DNA of 22,421 nucleotides, taken from NCBI GenBank assembly GCA_951801155.1, contig CATOLK010000003.1, positions 1-22,421 on the forward strand, in the 5' to 3' direction. This DNA comes from an uncultured Rickettsiales bacterium. Its GTDB lineage: Bacteria; Pseudomonadota; Alphaproteobacteria; Rickettsiales; UBA1997. Both the position numbers and the translations under genes were made by a program. How positions within the stretch are numbered: the first letter of the stretch is position 1; every line of letters starts with the position of its first letter. This document shows, piece after piece, positions 7,856 through 15,831 of this stretch. Under the pieces are notes generated by a model. The model saw only the letters and a program-made list of their open reading frames with translations. It did not search any database and was not told where the DNA came from.

Positions 7856-8084
7856 AGACTTCCTACATAAAAAATTTTCCACAAAAAACAAATATTATAA
7901 AAAATAAAACCTTTTAATATTTTTAATAGAAAACGTATCAAAATATATTTCCGTTATTAAAAAAATATAAAAAATTTAAAGTATTTTGAATTAAAATGGA
8001 ATTTTGTGGAAAATTATATTTTTATAGTTCTTTGATTATTTTTAACGCTATCGATAAACATGTAAATTTTTATGTAAGAGGTCT
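7856..8084. repeat. Dispersed repeat element C with terminal inverted repeats
   Basis: The left end AGACTTCCTACATAAAA (7856) and the inverted right end AGACCTCTTACATAAAA (8084 leftward) are terminal inverted repeats. A second, perfect 14-bp inverted pair lies inside: AATTTTCCACAAAA at 7873-7886 and its complement at 8002-8015. The reverse complement matches element D over most of its length. No coding capacity. The element sits about 40 nt from B, so two elements are adjacent here. Confidence 0.65.
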
Positions 8085-8229
8085 AATAATAACAAAAAAT
8101 TTTTAGAAAGAACAACTAGAATAATAATTATAATTGAAGATCATTTATTTTTTGTAATTTTATCTTTGTTGTTTTGATTTTTTCTTGATTTTTATTTGAT
8201 TTTTCGTTATCATTATTCTGTACATTTAC
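8085..8229. other. Gene-free interval downstream of the ribosomal operon
   Basis: This is AT-rich sequence between element C and the operon terminator. On the minus strand a stop-free stretch (about 8124-8230) reads like a lysine- and asparagine-rich protein tail, but it has no start codon or ribosome binding site. I do not call it a gene. Confidence 0.4.
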
Positions 8230-8263
8230 AAAAAATGTTCTCCAATAAAGGAGAACATTTTTT
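8230..8263 (-). terminator. Terminator of the ribosomal operon
   Basis: A perfect 14-bp stem (8230-8243 with 8250-8263, core GTTCTCC/GGAGAAC) has a 6-nt loop. It is flanked by A6 on one side and T6-8 on the other, so it should end transcription from both strands. It lies about 30 nt past the rplS stop codon. No plus-strand gene ends near it. Confidence 0.9.
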
Positions 8264-8293
8264 TTACATAAAAATTATACAAGATAAAAAAAT

Positions 8294-8746
8294 CTATTCT
8301 ATCGTACCTTCTACAATATTTTCTTTGATTTCTTCAACTTTTTCATTAGTTTTATTTGCTTTTGAGTTTTTGTTTCTATCATCAAGCTTTTCTTTAATTC
8401 TTGCTGATTTTCCTCTTAAATCTCTTAAATAGTAAAGTTTACTTTGTCTTACAACACCTTTTTTAACTATTTCTATTTTTTCAACAAGCGGAGAATAAAG
8501 CATAAATTTTCTTTCAACTCCTATATTATAACTGATTTTTCTAACAGTTATTGTACTATTAAAGTCTTTTTTCTGTTTTTCTTTTCCTATTACAACTCCT
8601 TCAAAAACCTGAATTCTACTAGAATCACCTTCTGCAATTCTATAACTAACTCTTACAGTATCCCCAGGTCTAAAATCTGGGAAATTCCTACCATCTATTA
8701 ATTTTTGAACCTGTTGATCATTAAATTTATCTATTATATTTGTCAT
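8294..8746 (-). CDS. rplS: 50S ribosomal protein L19
   Basis: A 150-residue bL19, at the subunit interface of the large subunit. The core (about 1-118) carries the family pattern FRPGDTVRVSYRIAEG, VFEGVVIGK, GVERKF and SPLVEKIEIVKKG. Family members are usually 115-130 residues. The extra C-terminal residues (about 119-150) are charged and rich in lysine, asparagine and glutamate. A strong ribosome binding site, GGGAGGG, precedes ATG 8746 by 4 nt, and only 9 nt separate it from rplQ, so it is the last gene of the cluster. rplS more often lies in the rpsP-rimM-trmD-rplS operon, so this position is unusual. Confidence 0.97.
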   Translation of the reverse strand: MTNIIDKFNDQQVQKLIDGRNFPDFRPGDTVRVSYRIAEGDSSRIQVFEGVVIGKEKQKKDFNSTITVRKISYNIGVERKFMLYSPLVEKIEIVKKGVVRQSKLYYLRDLRGKSARIKEKLDDRNKNSKANKTNEKVEEIKENIVEGTIE

Positions 8747-8755
8747 ATACCCTCC

Positions 8756-9109
8756 CTATTCAACAAATTCTATTATAGCCATAGGAGCAGCATCACCAGT
8801 CCTAAAACCATACTTCATAATTCTAGTATAACCACCATTTCTTTCTTTAAATCTTTCAGCTAAAACGCCAAATAATTTAGAAACCACTTTTTCGTCTCTT
8901 AAAATAGAAATAGCACGTCTTCTACTACTTAAATCACCTTTTTTACCCAAAGTAATCATCTTTTCAACTATTGGTCTAATTTCTTTTGCTTTTGGTAAAG
9001 TTGTTTTAATTTTTTCTGATTTTATCAAAGCATTTGATAAATTCATAAATAAAGCTTTTCTATGTGCACTAGTCCTATTAAGCTTTCTATGTCTCATTAT
9101 ATGTCTCAT
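8756..9109 (-). CDS. rplQ: 50S ribosomal protein L17
   Basis: A 117-residue bL17. The N-terminus MRHIMRHRKLNR aligns without gaps with the MRH...RKLNR start typical of the family, so the first ATG (9109) is preferred over Met5. The family C-terminal block GGYTRIMKYGFRTGDAAPMAIIEF is present in full. The start overlaps the rpoA stop in ATGA, indicating translational coupling. Normally last gene of the alpha operon, here followed by rplS. Confidence 0.97.
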   Translation of the reverse strand: MRHIMRHRKLNRTSAHRKALFMNLSNALIKSEKIKTTLPKAKEIRPIVEKMITLGKKGDLSSRRRAISILRDEKVVSKLFGVLAERFKERNGGYTRIMKYGFRTGDAAPMAIIEFVE

Positions 9110-10140
9110 TTAGTATCCTTTTTTTTCTTTGATAACTCAATTAAATTTTCTGGTGGCCAATTGTCTAGTTTCATATCAAAACCTAAACCCATAACTTTTA
9201 AATTTTCTTTCAATTCGTTCAAAGATTTTCTACCAAAATTAGGTAGTTTTAACATATCTAATTCACTTTTTTGAACCAAATCACCAATAAATCTAATACC
9301 TTCATTGATCAAACAATTAAAAGATCTTACTGATAATTCCATTTCATCAATTTTTCTGTATAAGTTTGGATTTACAACATTCTCAGCCTCTGGAACATAT
9401 TTATCTTTTTCGATTGGAGTAGTATTAACAACCTCAAATTTTACAAGAACTTCCAATTGAGTTTGTAAAATTTTAGCAGCAATTCCAACTGCATCCTCTG
9501 GAGTTATAGTTCCATTTGTTTCAACATCTAAAATAAGTCTATCGTAATCTGTTTGTTGACCTATTCTGGCATTTTCAACTGTATAAGAAACCTTTTTAAC
9601 CGGGTTAAATAAAGCATCTAAATATATTGTTGATACATCACTGTTTTCTTTTTCTTTTTTTTCCGTTAATGTATAGCCTTTACCATACTCAACAACCATT
9701 TCCATATTCAAATCAACTTTAGAATCCTCAATATTACATATAACTAATTCAGGATTTAAAATCTCAACACCACCATTCAATACAATATCTTTTGCTAAAA
9801 TTGGGCCTTTTTTGTTCAATTTTAATCTTAAAGTTGTAGGATTAGGAGAACCTTTTGTAATAATTAATGATTTTATATTCATAATTATATCAACGACTTC
9901 TTCTCTTATTCCATCAATCGAACTGTATTCGTGCAAAACACCATCTATTTTGATAGATGTAACAGCAAATCCTTTTATAGAAGACAATAATATTCTTCTT
10001 AAAGAATTACCTATCGTTGTAGCATAACCTCTTTCTAATGGTTCTAGAACTATGATAGCTTCATTTTTATTTTTTTTATACTCTACATTTAAAGAGTTAG
10101 GAAATATTAAATCATTCCAATTTTCTTGTAAAACAGCCAT
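9106..10140 (-). CDS. rpoA: RNA polymerase alpha subunit
   Basis: A 344-residue alpha subunit. The N-terminal domain (about 1-240) dimerises and nucleates polymerase assembly; the signature RGYATTIGNSLRRILLSS is at about 37-54. A linker follows. The C-terminal domain (about 262-325) contains LSVRSFNCL, with the arginine used for UP-element DNA contact, and the helix-hairpin-helix LPNFGRKSLNEL. ATG 10140 has GGAG six nt upstream, whereas the TTG at 10152 overlaps that ribosome binding site, so the ATG is chosen. Both domains are intact. Confidence 0.97.
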   Translation of the reverse strand: MAVLQENWNDLIFPNSLNVEYKKNKNEAIIVLEPLERGYATTIGNSLRRILLSSIKGFAVTSIKIDGVLHEYSSIDGIREEVVDIIMNIKSLIITKGSPNPTTLRLKLNKKGPILAKDIVLNGGVEILNPELVICNIEDSKVDLNMEMVVEYGKGYTLTEKKEKENSDVSTIYLDALFNPVKKVSYTVENARIGQQTDYDRLILDVETNGTITPEDAVGIAAKILQTQLEVLVKFEVVNTTPIEKDKYVPEAENVVNPNLYRKIDEMELSVRSFNCLINEGIRFIGDLVQKSELDMLKLPNFGRKSLNELKENLKVMGLGFDMKLDNWPPENLIELSKKKKDTK

Positions 10141-10167
10141 TTTTTGCTCCAATTTTTAATAAATTCT

Positions 10168-10572
10168 TTACATTCTCCTTCTTTTTGGTGGTCTACAACC
10201 ATTATGTGGATGGTAAGTATTATCTGTAATTGAAATAACAGAAATTCCACTGCTTTGTAATGCTCTTAAAGCTGATTCTCTTCCTACACCAGGTCCTCTA
10301 ACTATAATATTTGCAGTTTGAAAACCATATTCTTTTGCTTTTTCTACAGCATTTGTAGTAACTAATTGAGCAGCATATGGTGTAGATTTTCTTGAGCCTT
10401 TAAAACCCATCTTTCCAGATGAAGACCAAGCTATTACATTACCTTGTGTATCTGTTATAGATACAATTGTATTATTAAAAGTAGCTAATATATTTATAGT
10501 TCCAACAACTATATTTCTCTTTTTTTTATTACTAGCTGTATTCTTTTTTACTTTGTTATTTTCTTTTGCCAT
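10168..10572 (-). CDS. rpsK: 30S ribosomal protein S11
   Basis: A 134-residue uS11 of the platform of the small subunit. Conserved stretches are ATFNNTIVSITDTQGNVIAWSS, the block GSRKSTPYAA, VRGPGVGRESALRAL and the basic tail HNGCRPPKRRRM. The first 18 residues are a lysine-rich extension that differs widely in the family. AGAGG precedes the ATG. The gene lies 9 nt after rpsM. Confidence 0.98.
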   Translation of the reverse strand: MAKENNKVKKNTASNKKKRNIVVGTINILATFNNTIVSITDTQGNVIAWSSSGKMGFKGSRKSTPYAAQLVTTNAVEKAKEYGFQTANIIVRGPGVGRESALRALQSSGISVISITDNTYHPHNGCRPPKRRRM

Positions 10573-10581
10573 TTTTACCTC

Positions 10582-10983
10582 TTATTTCTTTTTAGCTGCT
10601 ATTGTAATTCTCTTACCTCTCTTGGTTTTAGCATTATTATGAGTTCTTTGACCTCTTACAGGTAATTTTCTAACATGTCTAATTCCTCTGTAGCAACCTA
10701 AATCGATAAGTCTTTTAATATTATTATGAACTTTTCTTTTTAAATCACCTTCGACTAAACCAACTTTTCCAGAATTTTCTGTATCTGCTTCTGCTTGTTT
10801 ATTTATAAGGTCCCTTACTTTATTTAAAGTTTCTTCACTTATTTCAGGAGTTCTTAATAATTTATCAATATGCAAAGTATCACAGATTTCCTCTGCCCTA
10901 CTTCTACCTATACCATAAACATAAGTTAAGGCTATAACAAATCTTTTATTATTAGGTATATTTATTCCAGCTATTCTAGCCAA
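10582..10983 (-). CDS. rpsM: 30S ribosomal protein S13, TTG start
   Basis: A 133-residue uS13 from the head of the small subunit, where it contacts P-site tRNA and bridges to the large subunit. Family motifs are ARIAGINIPNNKR at the N-terminus, YGIGRSRA, GCYRGIRHVRKLPVRGQRT and a lysine-rich tail. The reading frame starts at TTG (10983-10981), not ATG. MARIAGI is the universal N-terminus, GAGGTG lies 4-5 nt upstream, and the only nearby in-frame ATG is followed by a stop two codons later. It overlaps the adk stop by 8 nt, so it is probably coupled to adk translation. Confidence 0.96.
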   Translation of the reverse strand: MARIAGINIPNNKRFVIALTYVYGIGRSRAEEICDTLHIDKLLRTPEISEETLNKVRDLINKQAEADTENSGKVGLVEGDLKRKVHNNIKRLIDLGCYRGIRHVRKLPVRGQRTHNNAKTKRGKRITIAAKKK

Positions 10984-11659
10984 TTTTCACCTCATTTATT
11001 TTATTAATATTAATTAAAATATTTTCTACATCTTGTTTTATTTCTTCTATAGTTTTTTGTGCATCTATAGAATAAATTAAATCTTTTTCATTATAGAAAT
11101 TAATTATATCTTTAGACATTTTTTCATAAATATCTAATCTTTTGTTAATAGCTTCAAGATTTAAATCATCATTTCTAATATTGAATTCAGTAAAACCACA
11201 CACATTACAAACACCATCAACTTTTGTATTGTTATAATATTTATTATATGTTTTTTTACAATTTTTACATTCAAATCGTCCAGATGTTCTCTTAAAAACT
11301 ACATCTCTTGGAATGTCAAAATGTAAAACTCCATTAAGTTTTATATTTTTACTTTCCAAAAAATTTTCTAATTCAATGGCTTGTCCAATAGTTCTAGGAA
11401 AACCGTCAAGAATAAAACCATTTTTGCAATCTTCCTTATTTAACCTATTGCTTAAAATTTCAAACATTATCCTATCAGAAATTATTTCTCCTTTAGAAAT
11501 AAGGCTATCAATTTTTTTACCAAGCTCATCTCCATCTTTTACTTTTTCTCTCAATAAATTACCTGTTGAAATTTCAGGGATATTATATTTTTGAGAAATA
11601 AAATCAGCTTGAGTTCCTTTTCCAGATCCAGCAGGACCCATCATAACTAATATTAACAT
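10976..11659 (-). CDS. adk: Adenylate kinase (zinc-lid type)
   Basis: A 227-residue cytosolic enzyme interconverting ATP + AMP and 2 ADP. The P-loop GPAGSGKGT is at residues 8-16, the AMP-binding/kinase motif FILDGFPRT at 82-90, and the lid holds a four-cysteine zinc site (Cys131, Cys134, Cys151, Cys154). This is the long-lid form. Position directly after secY is common in alphaproteobacteria. GAGG precedes ATG 11659, one nt after the secY stop. The 3' end overlaps rpsM. Confidence 0.97.
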   Translation of the reverse strand: MLILVMMGPAGSGKGTQADFISQKYNIPEISTGNLLREKVKDGDELGKKIDSLISKGEIISDRIMFEILSNRLNKEDCKNGFILDGFPRTIGQAIELENFLESKNIKLNGVLHFDIPRDVVFKRTSGRFECKNCKKTYNKYYNNTKVDGVCNVCGFTEFNIRNDDLNLEAINKRLDIYEKMSKDIINFYNEKDLIYSIDAQKTIEEIKQDVENILININKINEVKIG

Positions 11660-11660
11660 A

Positions 11661-12926
11661 TTACCTCACTCTGACCTTTCTTCTTTTGTTTACACTATTA
11701 TATTTCTCTGAAAACACATAAGATTGAAATTGTGTTATCAAATCAATAACAGTACTAACAATAATCAATAAACTTGTTCCTCCAATGGCAATCTGAACCG
11801 AATATTTTTTAAATAAAATATCTGGTATTACACAAACAAAAACCAAATAGAGCGAACCTATAATCGTTAATTTATTTATTATGCTATCAAAATATTCAGC
11901 AGTACTATTTCCAGGTCTTATACCGGGAATAAAACAATTACTTTTCTTTAAATTATCTGCTAATTCAGTTGTATTAAATACTATTGAAGAATAGAAGAAA
12001 CAGAAAAATACCACAAACACTGTAAAAAGTGAAGTATACAAAGCCCCTCCTCTTTGAACATAGCTAGATAATTTTTGAGCTAATTCAGCATTAAAAAATT
12101 GTAGTATAGCTAGTGGAAACATTAATATAGAACTAGCAAAAATTGGAGGAATTACACCAGATATATTAATTTTTAATGGAATATATGAATTATCATTATT
12201 TTTATTTTTAAACAAAAATCCTTTATTAGGATATTGAATTTTTACATTTCTTGCAGCTTTCTCAATGTAAACCACAAACATAATTAAAAACATAAAAAGT
12301 GCCATTAAAAAGAAAATAAATCCCCAAGAATGTGATCCATTTCTAGCTAATTGAAAAATATTCATAAAATTTCCAGGTAATTCTGCAACAATACCTACTG
12401 TTATTAAAATAGAAATTCCATTTCCTATTCCTTGATTAGTAATCTTATCACCTAACCACATCAAAAACATTGTACTTCCTAATAAACTTAAAATTGTAGT
12501 AAATAAAAATATTTTTGAAGTACTTATGAAAGCGGAATGTTCTAAATTTGAAAAAGCATAATATATACCTAAAGATTGAAAAAAACCCAATACCAAAGTT
12601 AAATACTTTGTGTATTGGTTTATTTTTTTTCGACCAACTTCGCCTTCTTTTCTTAAATCTTCGAGACTTTTATATATAGAAGTTAGTAATTGTATTATAA
12701 TTGATGCTGTAATATATGGCATTATGTTTAGAGAAAAAATACTCATTCTTTGGAAAGCTCCACCAGAAAACATATTAACCATATCAAAAATTGAATTTGA
12801 ACTATTATTAAAAAAATCACTTATTATCTTACTGTCAATACCAGGTAGAGGAATAAATGTCCCTACCCTGTATATTAACAATATAAATAAAGTAAATAAA
12901 ATTCTCTTTTTTAATTCAGCACTCAT
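11661..12926 (-). CDS. secY: Protein translocase subunit SecY
   Basis: A 421-residue channel subunit of the Sec translocon with about ten hydrophobic membrane segments. Conserved features include FIPLPGID in the plug region after TM1, the NIMPYITASIIIQLL segment (about 67-81), GNGISILI, and the cytosolic loop ending FIPGIRPGNSTAEY. Length is slightly short but normal. It sits between rplO (7 nt upstream) and adk (1 nt downstream), the usual spc-operon place. Confidence 0.98.
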   Translation of the reverse strand: MSAELKKRILFTLFILLIYRVGTFIPLPGIDSKIISDFFNNSSNSIFDMVNMFSGGAFQRMSIFSLNIMPYITASIIIQLLTSIYKSLEDLRKEGEVGRKKINQYTKYLTLVLGFFQSLGIYYAFSNLEHSAFISTSKIFLFTTILSLLGSTMFLMWLGDKITNQGIGNGISILITVGIVAELPGNFMNIFQLARNGSHSWGFIFFLMALFMFLIMFVVYIEKAARNVKIQYPNKGFLFKNKNNDNSYIPLKINISGVIPPIFASSILMFPLAILQFFNAELAQKLSSYVQRGGALYTSLFTVFVVFFCFFYSSIVFNTTELADNLKKSNCFIPGIRPGNSTAEYFDSIINKLTIIGSLYLVFVCVIPDILFKKYSVQIAIGGTSLLIIVSTVIDLITQFQSYVFSEKYNSVNKRRKVRVR

Positions 12927-12933
12927 TTGTTAC

Positions 12934-13365
12934 CTATTTTAAATATTTAAATTTTTCAGCTTCTTTAGAAGTTTTATCAACTTCAATTTTAAAGTCAACA
13001 TCTATTTCATCTTTTCCCATAATTAATTTTATTAAATCAGATGATTTTACAATTTTCTTCTCGATTAAAATTTCTTTAGTAATTGTTTCCATAGGATTTA
13101 AAGTTCCACTTGCAAATAAATCCAACAATATATCAGTAGTTAAAACTCTGTATTTTGTTTTAAATACACTGTTATTAAATCCTCTTTTTGGTATTCTCAT
13201 GTACATAGGTGTTTGTCCACCTTCGTAACCTTTAATTGCAACACCACTTCTGGCTTTTTGACCTTTTACACCTCTACCAGAAGTTTTTCCTTTACCAGAA
13301 CCAATACCTCGTCCTAATCTTTTTTTACCTTTGTTTGCAATCCTTGATAATTCATTTAACTTCAT
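12934..13365 (-). CDS. rplO: 50S ribosomal protein L15
   Basis: A 143-residue uL15. The glycine- and basic-rich N-terminal extension (KRLGRGIGSGKGKTSGRG, about 15-32) threads into 23S rRNA; GYEGGQTPMYMRIPKRGF follows at about 46-63. The globular C-terminal domain is complete. It follows rpmD with a 9-nt gap, in standard order. Confidence 0.97.
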   Translation of the reverse strand: MKLNELSRIANKGKKRLGRGIGSGKGKTSGRGVKGQKARSGVAIKGYEGGQTPMYMRIPKRGFNNSVFKTKYRVLTTDILLDLFASGTLNPMETITKEILIEKKIVKSSDLIKLIMGKDEIDVDFKIEVDKTSKEAEKFKYLK

Positions 13366-13374
13366 TACAATTAC

Positions 13375-13581
13375 CTATTTTAAGTTAACTTTAACCAAAT
13401 GAGAAACTTTAACAAGCATTCCATAAATTGATTTAGTGCATTTACATTTAGCTTTTGAACCAATTCCTCTTAAACCTAAACCTTTTATAGTTTCTTGTTG
13501 TCTTTTTGTTGTAGCAATAGTACTACCAACCTGCTCAACAATTATGTCTCTGTTTTCTAGTTCTTCAAATTTCATCAACAT
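13375..13581 (-). CDS. rpmD: 50S ribosomal protein L30
   Basis: A 68-residue uL30, slightly longer than the usual 58-62. The recognisable core is QVGSTIATTKRQQETIKGLGL followed by the C-terminal VSHLVKV. Two ATGs (13581 and 13575) are possible. GAGGA lies 6 nt before the first, giving MLMKFEEL, so that one is chosen. The small size makes it easy to miss, but its place between rpsE and rplO is standard. Confidence 0.95.
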   Translation of the reverse strand: MLMKFEELENRDIIVEQVGSTIATTKRQQETIKGLGLRGIGSKAKCKCTKSIYGMLVKVSHLVKVNLK

Positions 13582-13583
13582 AA

Positions 13584-14180
13584 TTATTCCTCACTATTAT
13601 TTACTACTTTTTCTTTTTTATTTTCAGCATTAGCTTCATCTTTAATTTCCAAAGTATTATTTAAAATAACATTTCTTCTTTTTATGATTTCACTAACGTG
13701 TTTATCTCTTCTGTCAGCAACATTTTTCGGAGAATTCATTGCTTTTAAAGCCTCAAAAGTTGCCAAAATCATGTTATATGGATTATTAGTTCCTAATGAT
13801 TTTGAAACTATATCTTGAATACCTAAACATTCGAAAACAGCACGCATAGGACCACCAGATATAATACCAGTTCCTGCAGGTGCTGGTCTCAAAACTACAT
13901 GTCCGCAACCATATTTACCTTCACAATCATGGTGTATTGTTCTAGCTTCTTTTAATGGTACTTTAATCATTGCTTTTTTAGCACTTTCTAATGCTTTATT
14001 CCTAGCATCAGTTATTTCTCTTGCTTTTCCTGTTCCATAGCCTACCCTTCCTTTACCATCGCCTACTACAACCAGTGCAGCAAAAGATAGTTTTTTTCCT
14101 CCAGTAATGGTCTTTGAAACTTTATTTATGCAAATCAATTTTTCAACTAGATTTACTATTTCTTTATTATTCTTATACAT
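13584..14180 (-). CDS. rpsE: 30S ribosomal protein S5
   Basis: A 198-residue uS5, active in decoding accuracy and mRNA entry. The double-stranded-RNA-binding part holds KLSFAALVVVGDGKGRVGYG (about 30-49), then the conserved RPAPAGTGIISGG and NPYNMILATFEAL. About 25 acidic and lysine residues extend the C-terminus. I start at ATG 14180, six nt after GGTAG, rather than at the TTG one codon upstream. Confidence 0.97.
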   Translation of the reverse strand: MYKNNKEIVNLVEKLICINKVSKTITGGKKLSFAALVVVGDGKGRVGYGTGKAREITDARNKALESAKKAMIKVPLKEARTIHHDCEGKYGCGHVVLRPAPAGTGIISGGPMRAVFECLGIQDIVSKSLGTNNPYNMILATFEALKAMNSPKNVADRRDKHVSEIIKRRNVILNNTLEIKDEANAENKKEKVVNNSEE

Positions 14181-14203
14181 CAATATCTACCATTTATTTT
14201 ATA

Positions 14204-14560
14204 TTAAAAATCTAAACCGTTTTCTCTAGCTGCGTCAGCCAGTGCTTTTACTCTTCCAATATACAAATATGGACCTTTATTGAAGGTAATTTGAACTATA
14301 TTTTGTTCTTTAGCTCTTTCAGCTATTCCTTTACCAACAATTGACGCAATCTCTATACCAGTTTTTCCAGTTATAGAATCAATAATATCTTTACTTTTTG
14401 ATGAAAAAGACATTAAAACTTTTCCATTTACATCAACTATTTGAGCATAAATGTTTTTATTACTTTTGTAAACGCTTAAAATAGGTCTATTACTTTTATT
14501 ATTAGCTTTTACCCTATAAGCATTTCTTTTTCTTCTTCTTTCTAATAATTCTACTTTCAT
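14204..14560 (-). CDS. rplR: 50S ribosomal protein L18
   Basis: A 118-residue uL18, the 5S rRNA-binding protein of the central protuberance. Family features are RRRKRNAYRVK near the N-terminus, RPILSVYKSNKNIYAQIVD, and the terminal YIGRVKALADAARENGLDF. AGGGAT precedes ATG 14560, and rplF ends 8 nt upstream. Length is normal. Confidence 0.98.
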   Translation of the reverse strand: MKVELLERRRKRNAYRVKANNKSNRPILSVYKSNKNIYAQIVDVNGKVLMSFSSKSKDIIDSITGKTGIEIASIVGKGIAERAKEQNIVQITFNKGPYLYIGRVKALADAARENGLDF

Positions 14561-14568
14561 ATCCCTAC

Positions 14569-15105
14569 CTATTTCTTTTTACCTTCTTTTCTCAAGATTT
14601 CTTGTCCTTGATATTTAATACCTTTACCTTTATATGGTTCAGGTTTTCTCAAAGAAATAATTCTTGAAGCCAAAGTTCCAATAATTTCTTTATCATCACC
14701 TTCTATGTGAATTAAATTAGGTTTATCAGGAGTTATTTTTACATTTTCTGGAATTTTAATAGCTATATCGTGACTATAACCTAAAGTTAAAATTAAATAA
14801 TCCTTAACTACAGCAGATTTATAACCAACACCGTTATATTCCAACGTAATTTTAAAACCTTCAGCTAAACCTTTTACTATATTATGTAAATTACTTCTAT
14901 GAAGTCCTGAAAATTTCACACTTTCAGAATCATTTTCTATTTCTTTTACAATTAATTCTTTATTTTCAAAAACAACTTCAACTTTATTTCCAAAGTCATA
15001 AGTTTTTTCTTTATTACCCTTTTTTAGAGTTACAACTGAACCAGTTATATCAACTTTTATATCATCTGCAACTTTAATCGGCAATTTTCCTATTCTACTA
15101 GTCAT
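14569..15105 (-). CDS. rplF: 50S ribosomal protein L6
   Basis: A 178-residue uL6 made of two related alpha/beta domains, lying near the GTPase-associated region. MTSRIGKLPIKV is the typical start. The C-terminal signature is KPEPYKGKGIKYQGQEILRK (about 154-173). GGAG precedes ATG 15105, and the gene follows rpsH by 10 nt. Normal length and order. Confidence 0.98.
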   Translation of the reverse strand: MTSRIGKLPIKVADDIKVDITGSVVTLKKGNKEKTYDFGNKVEVVFENKELIVKEIENDSESVKFSGLHRSNLHNIVKGLAEGFKITLEYNGVGYKSAVVKDYLILTLGYSHDIAIKIPENVKITPDKPNLIHIEGDDKEIIGTLASRIISLRKPEPYKGKGIKYQGQEILRKEGKKK

Positions 15106-15115
15106 AATTCTCCAA

Positions 15116-15508
15116 TTAAAATATTTTTAATAACAATTCGCCACCAACATTTAAGTGTTTAGCATCATAATCAGTTATAATCCCTTTTGGAGTAGATAAA
15201 ATAACAACTCCCAAACCATTATAAACAACAGGAATATCTTCTACTTTAGAATAAACTCTTCTACCAGGTTTAGAAATTACTTCAATGTCTTTTATAACAG
15301 GTTGCAAACCATTGTAAGCCAGTGAAATTTCAATAATATCAAAACTTCCATTATCTTCAACTTCAAAATCTTTTATAAAGCCATCTTTTTTTAAAATCTC
15401 CAAAATACCAAGTTTCAATTTAGAACTAGGTGTAATAACTTTCTCTTTTCTAGCCATTTGTCCATTTTTGAGACAAGTAACTAATTGAGACACTGCATGA
15501 TTCATCAT
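15116..15508 (-). CDS. rpsH: 30S ribosomal protein S8
   Basis: A 130-residue uS8, a primary 16S rRNA binder and, in E. coli, the translational repressor of the spc operon. The family's N-terminal motif appears as NHAVSQLVTCLKNGQMARKE. The C-terminal RNA-binding residues fall in VISKPGRRVYS and GLGVVILSTPKGIITD. The reading frame is open upstream to 15553, which would overlap rpsN by 40 nt and add 15 unrelated residues. ATG 15508, 5 nt after the rpsN stop, gives the normal length. ATG 15505 is almost as likely. Confidence 0.96.
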   Translation of the reverse strand: MMNHAVSQLVTCLKNGQMARKEKVITPSSKLKLGILEILKKDGFIKDFEVEDNGSFDIIEISLAYNGLQPVIKDIEVISKPGRRVYSKVEDIPVVYNGLGVVILSTPKGIITDYDAKHLNVGGELLLKIF

Positions 15509-15513
15509 ATTTT

Positions 15514-15819
15514 TTACCAACTTGATTTTTTTAAGCCCGGAATTTTTCCCCAAGATGCTAATTCTCTTATCATAATCCTACATATTCCTAAATGTCTATG
15601 ATAAGCTCTTGGTCTTCCTGTTAAAGCACATCTATTTCTATATCTTACCTTTGAAGAATTTCTTGGAAGTTCTGACAATTTAATCATAGCCTTTACCCTT
15701 TCTTCAGCAGGTAAACTAACATCTTCTGATGTTTTCTTTAATTCAGCTCTTTTTGAAGCATATTGCTCAATTTTTGCTTTTCTCTTTTTATTTTTATCTA
15801 TTGCACTTACTTTTGCCAT
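15514..15819 (-). CDS. rpsN: 30S ribosomal protein S14 (zinc-free form)
   Basis: A 101-residue uS14 of the small-subunit head. The C-terminal half has RNRCALTGRPRAYHRHLGICR and the closing LASWGKIPGLKKSSW. It lacks the two CxxC pairs of the short zinc-binding type, so it is the long C-minus form usual in Proteobacteria. Lies 12 nt after rplE. Confidence 0.98.
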   Translation of the reverse strand: MAKVSAIDKNKKRKAKIEQYASKRAELKKTSEDVSLPAEERVKAMIKLSELPRNSSKVRYRNRCALTGRPRAYHRHLGICRIMIRELASWGKIPGLKKSSW

Positions 15820-15831
15820 ATTCTTTCTCTC

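Noticed and set aside
8124..8230. Stop-free minus-strand stretch resembling a protein tail
   Set aside because: No start codon, no ribosome binding site, and it lies beyond the terminator; it could be a gene remnant, but nothing supports that.
8196..8432. 78-codon plus-strand frame crossing the operon terminator
   Set aside because: It runs through a strong terminator hairpin and antisense to rplS, with a hydrophobic low-complexity product.
10141..10152. TTG start for rpoA
   Set aside because: The TTG overlaps the GGAG ribosome binding site of ATG 10140.
10984..11661. Possible missing rpmJ (L36) between secY and rpsM
   Set aside because: adk follows secY directly in many alphaproteobacteria and rpmJ is then encoded elsewhere, so absence here is not a loss.
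15509..15553. Longer rpsH start overlapping rpsN
   Set aside because: It adds 15 residues absent from the S8 family; ATG 15508 gives the normal length.
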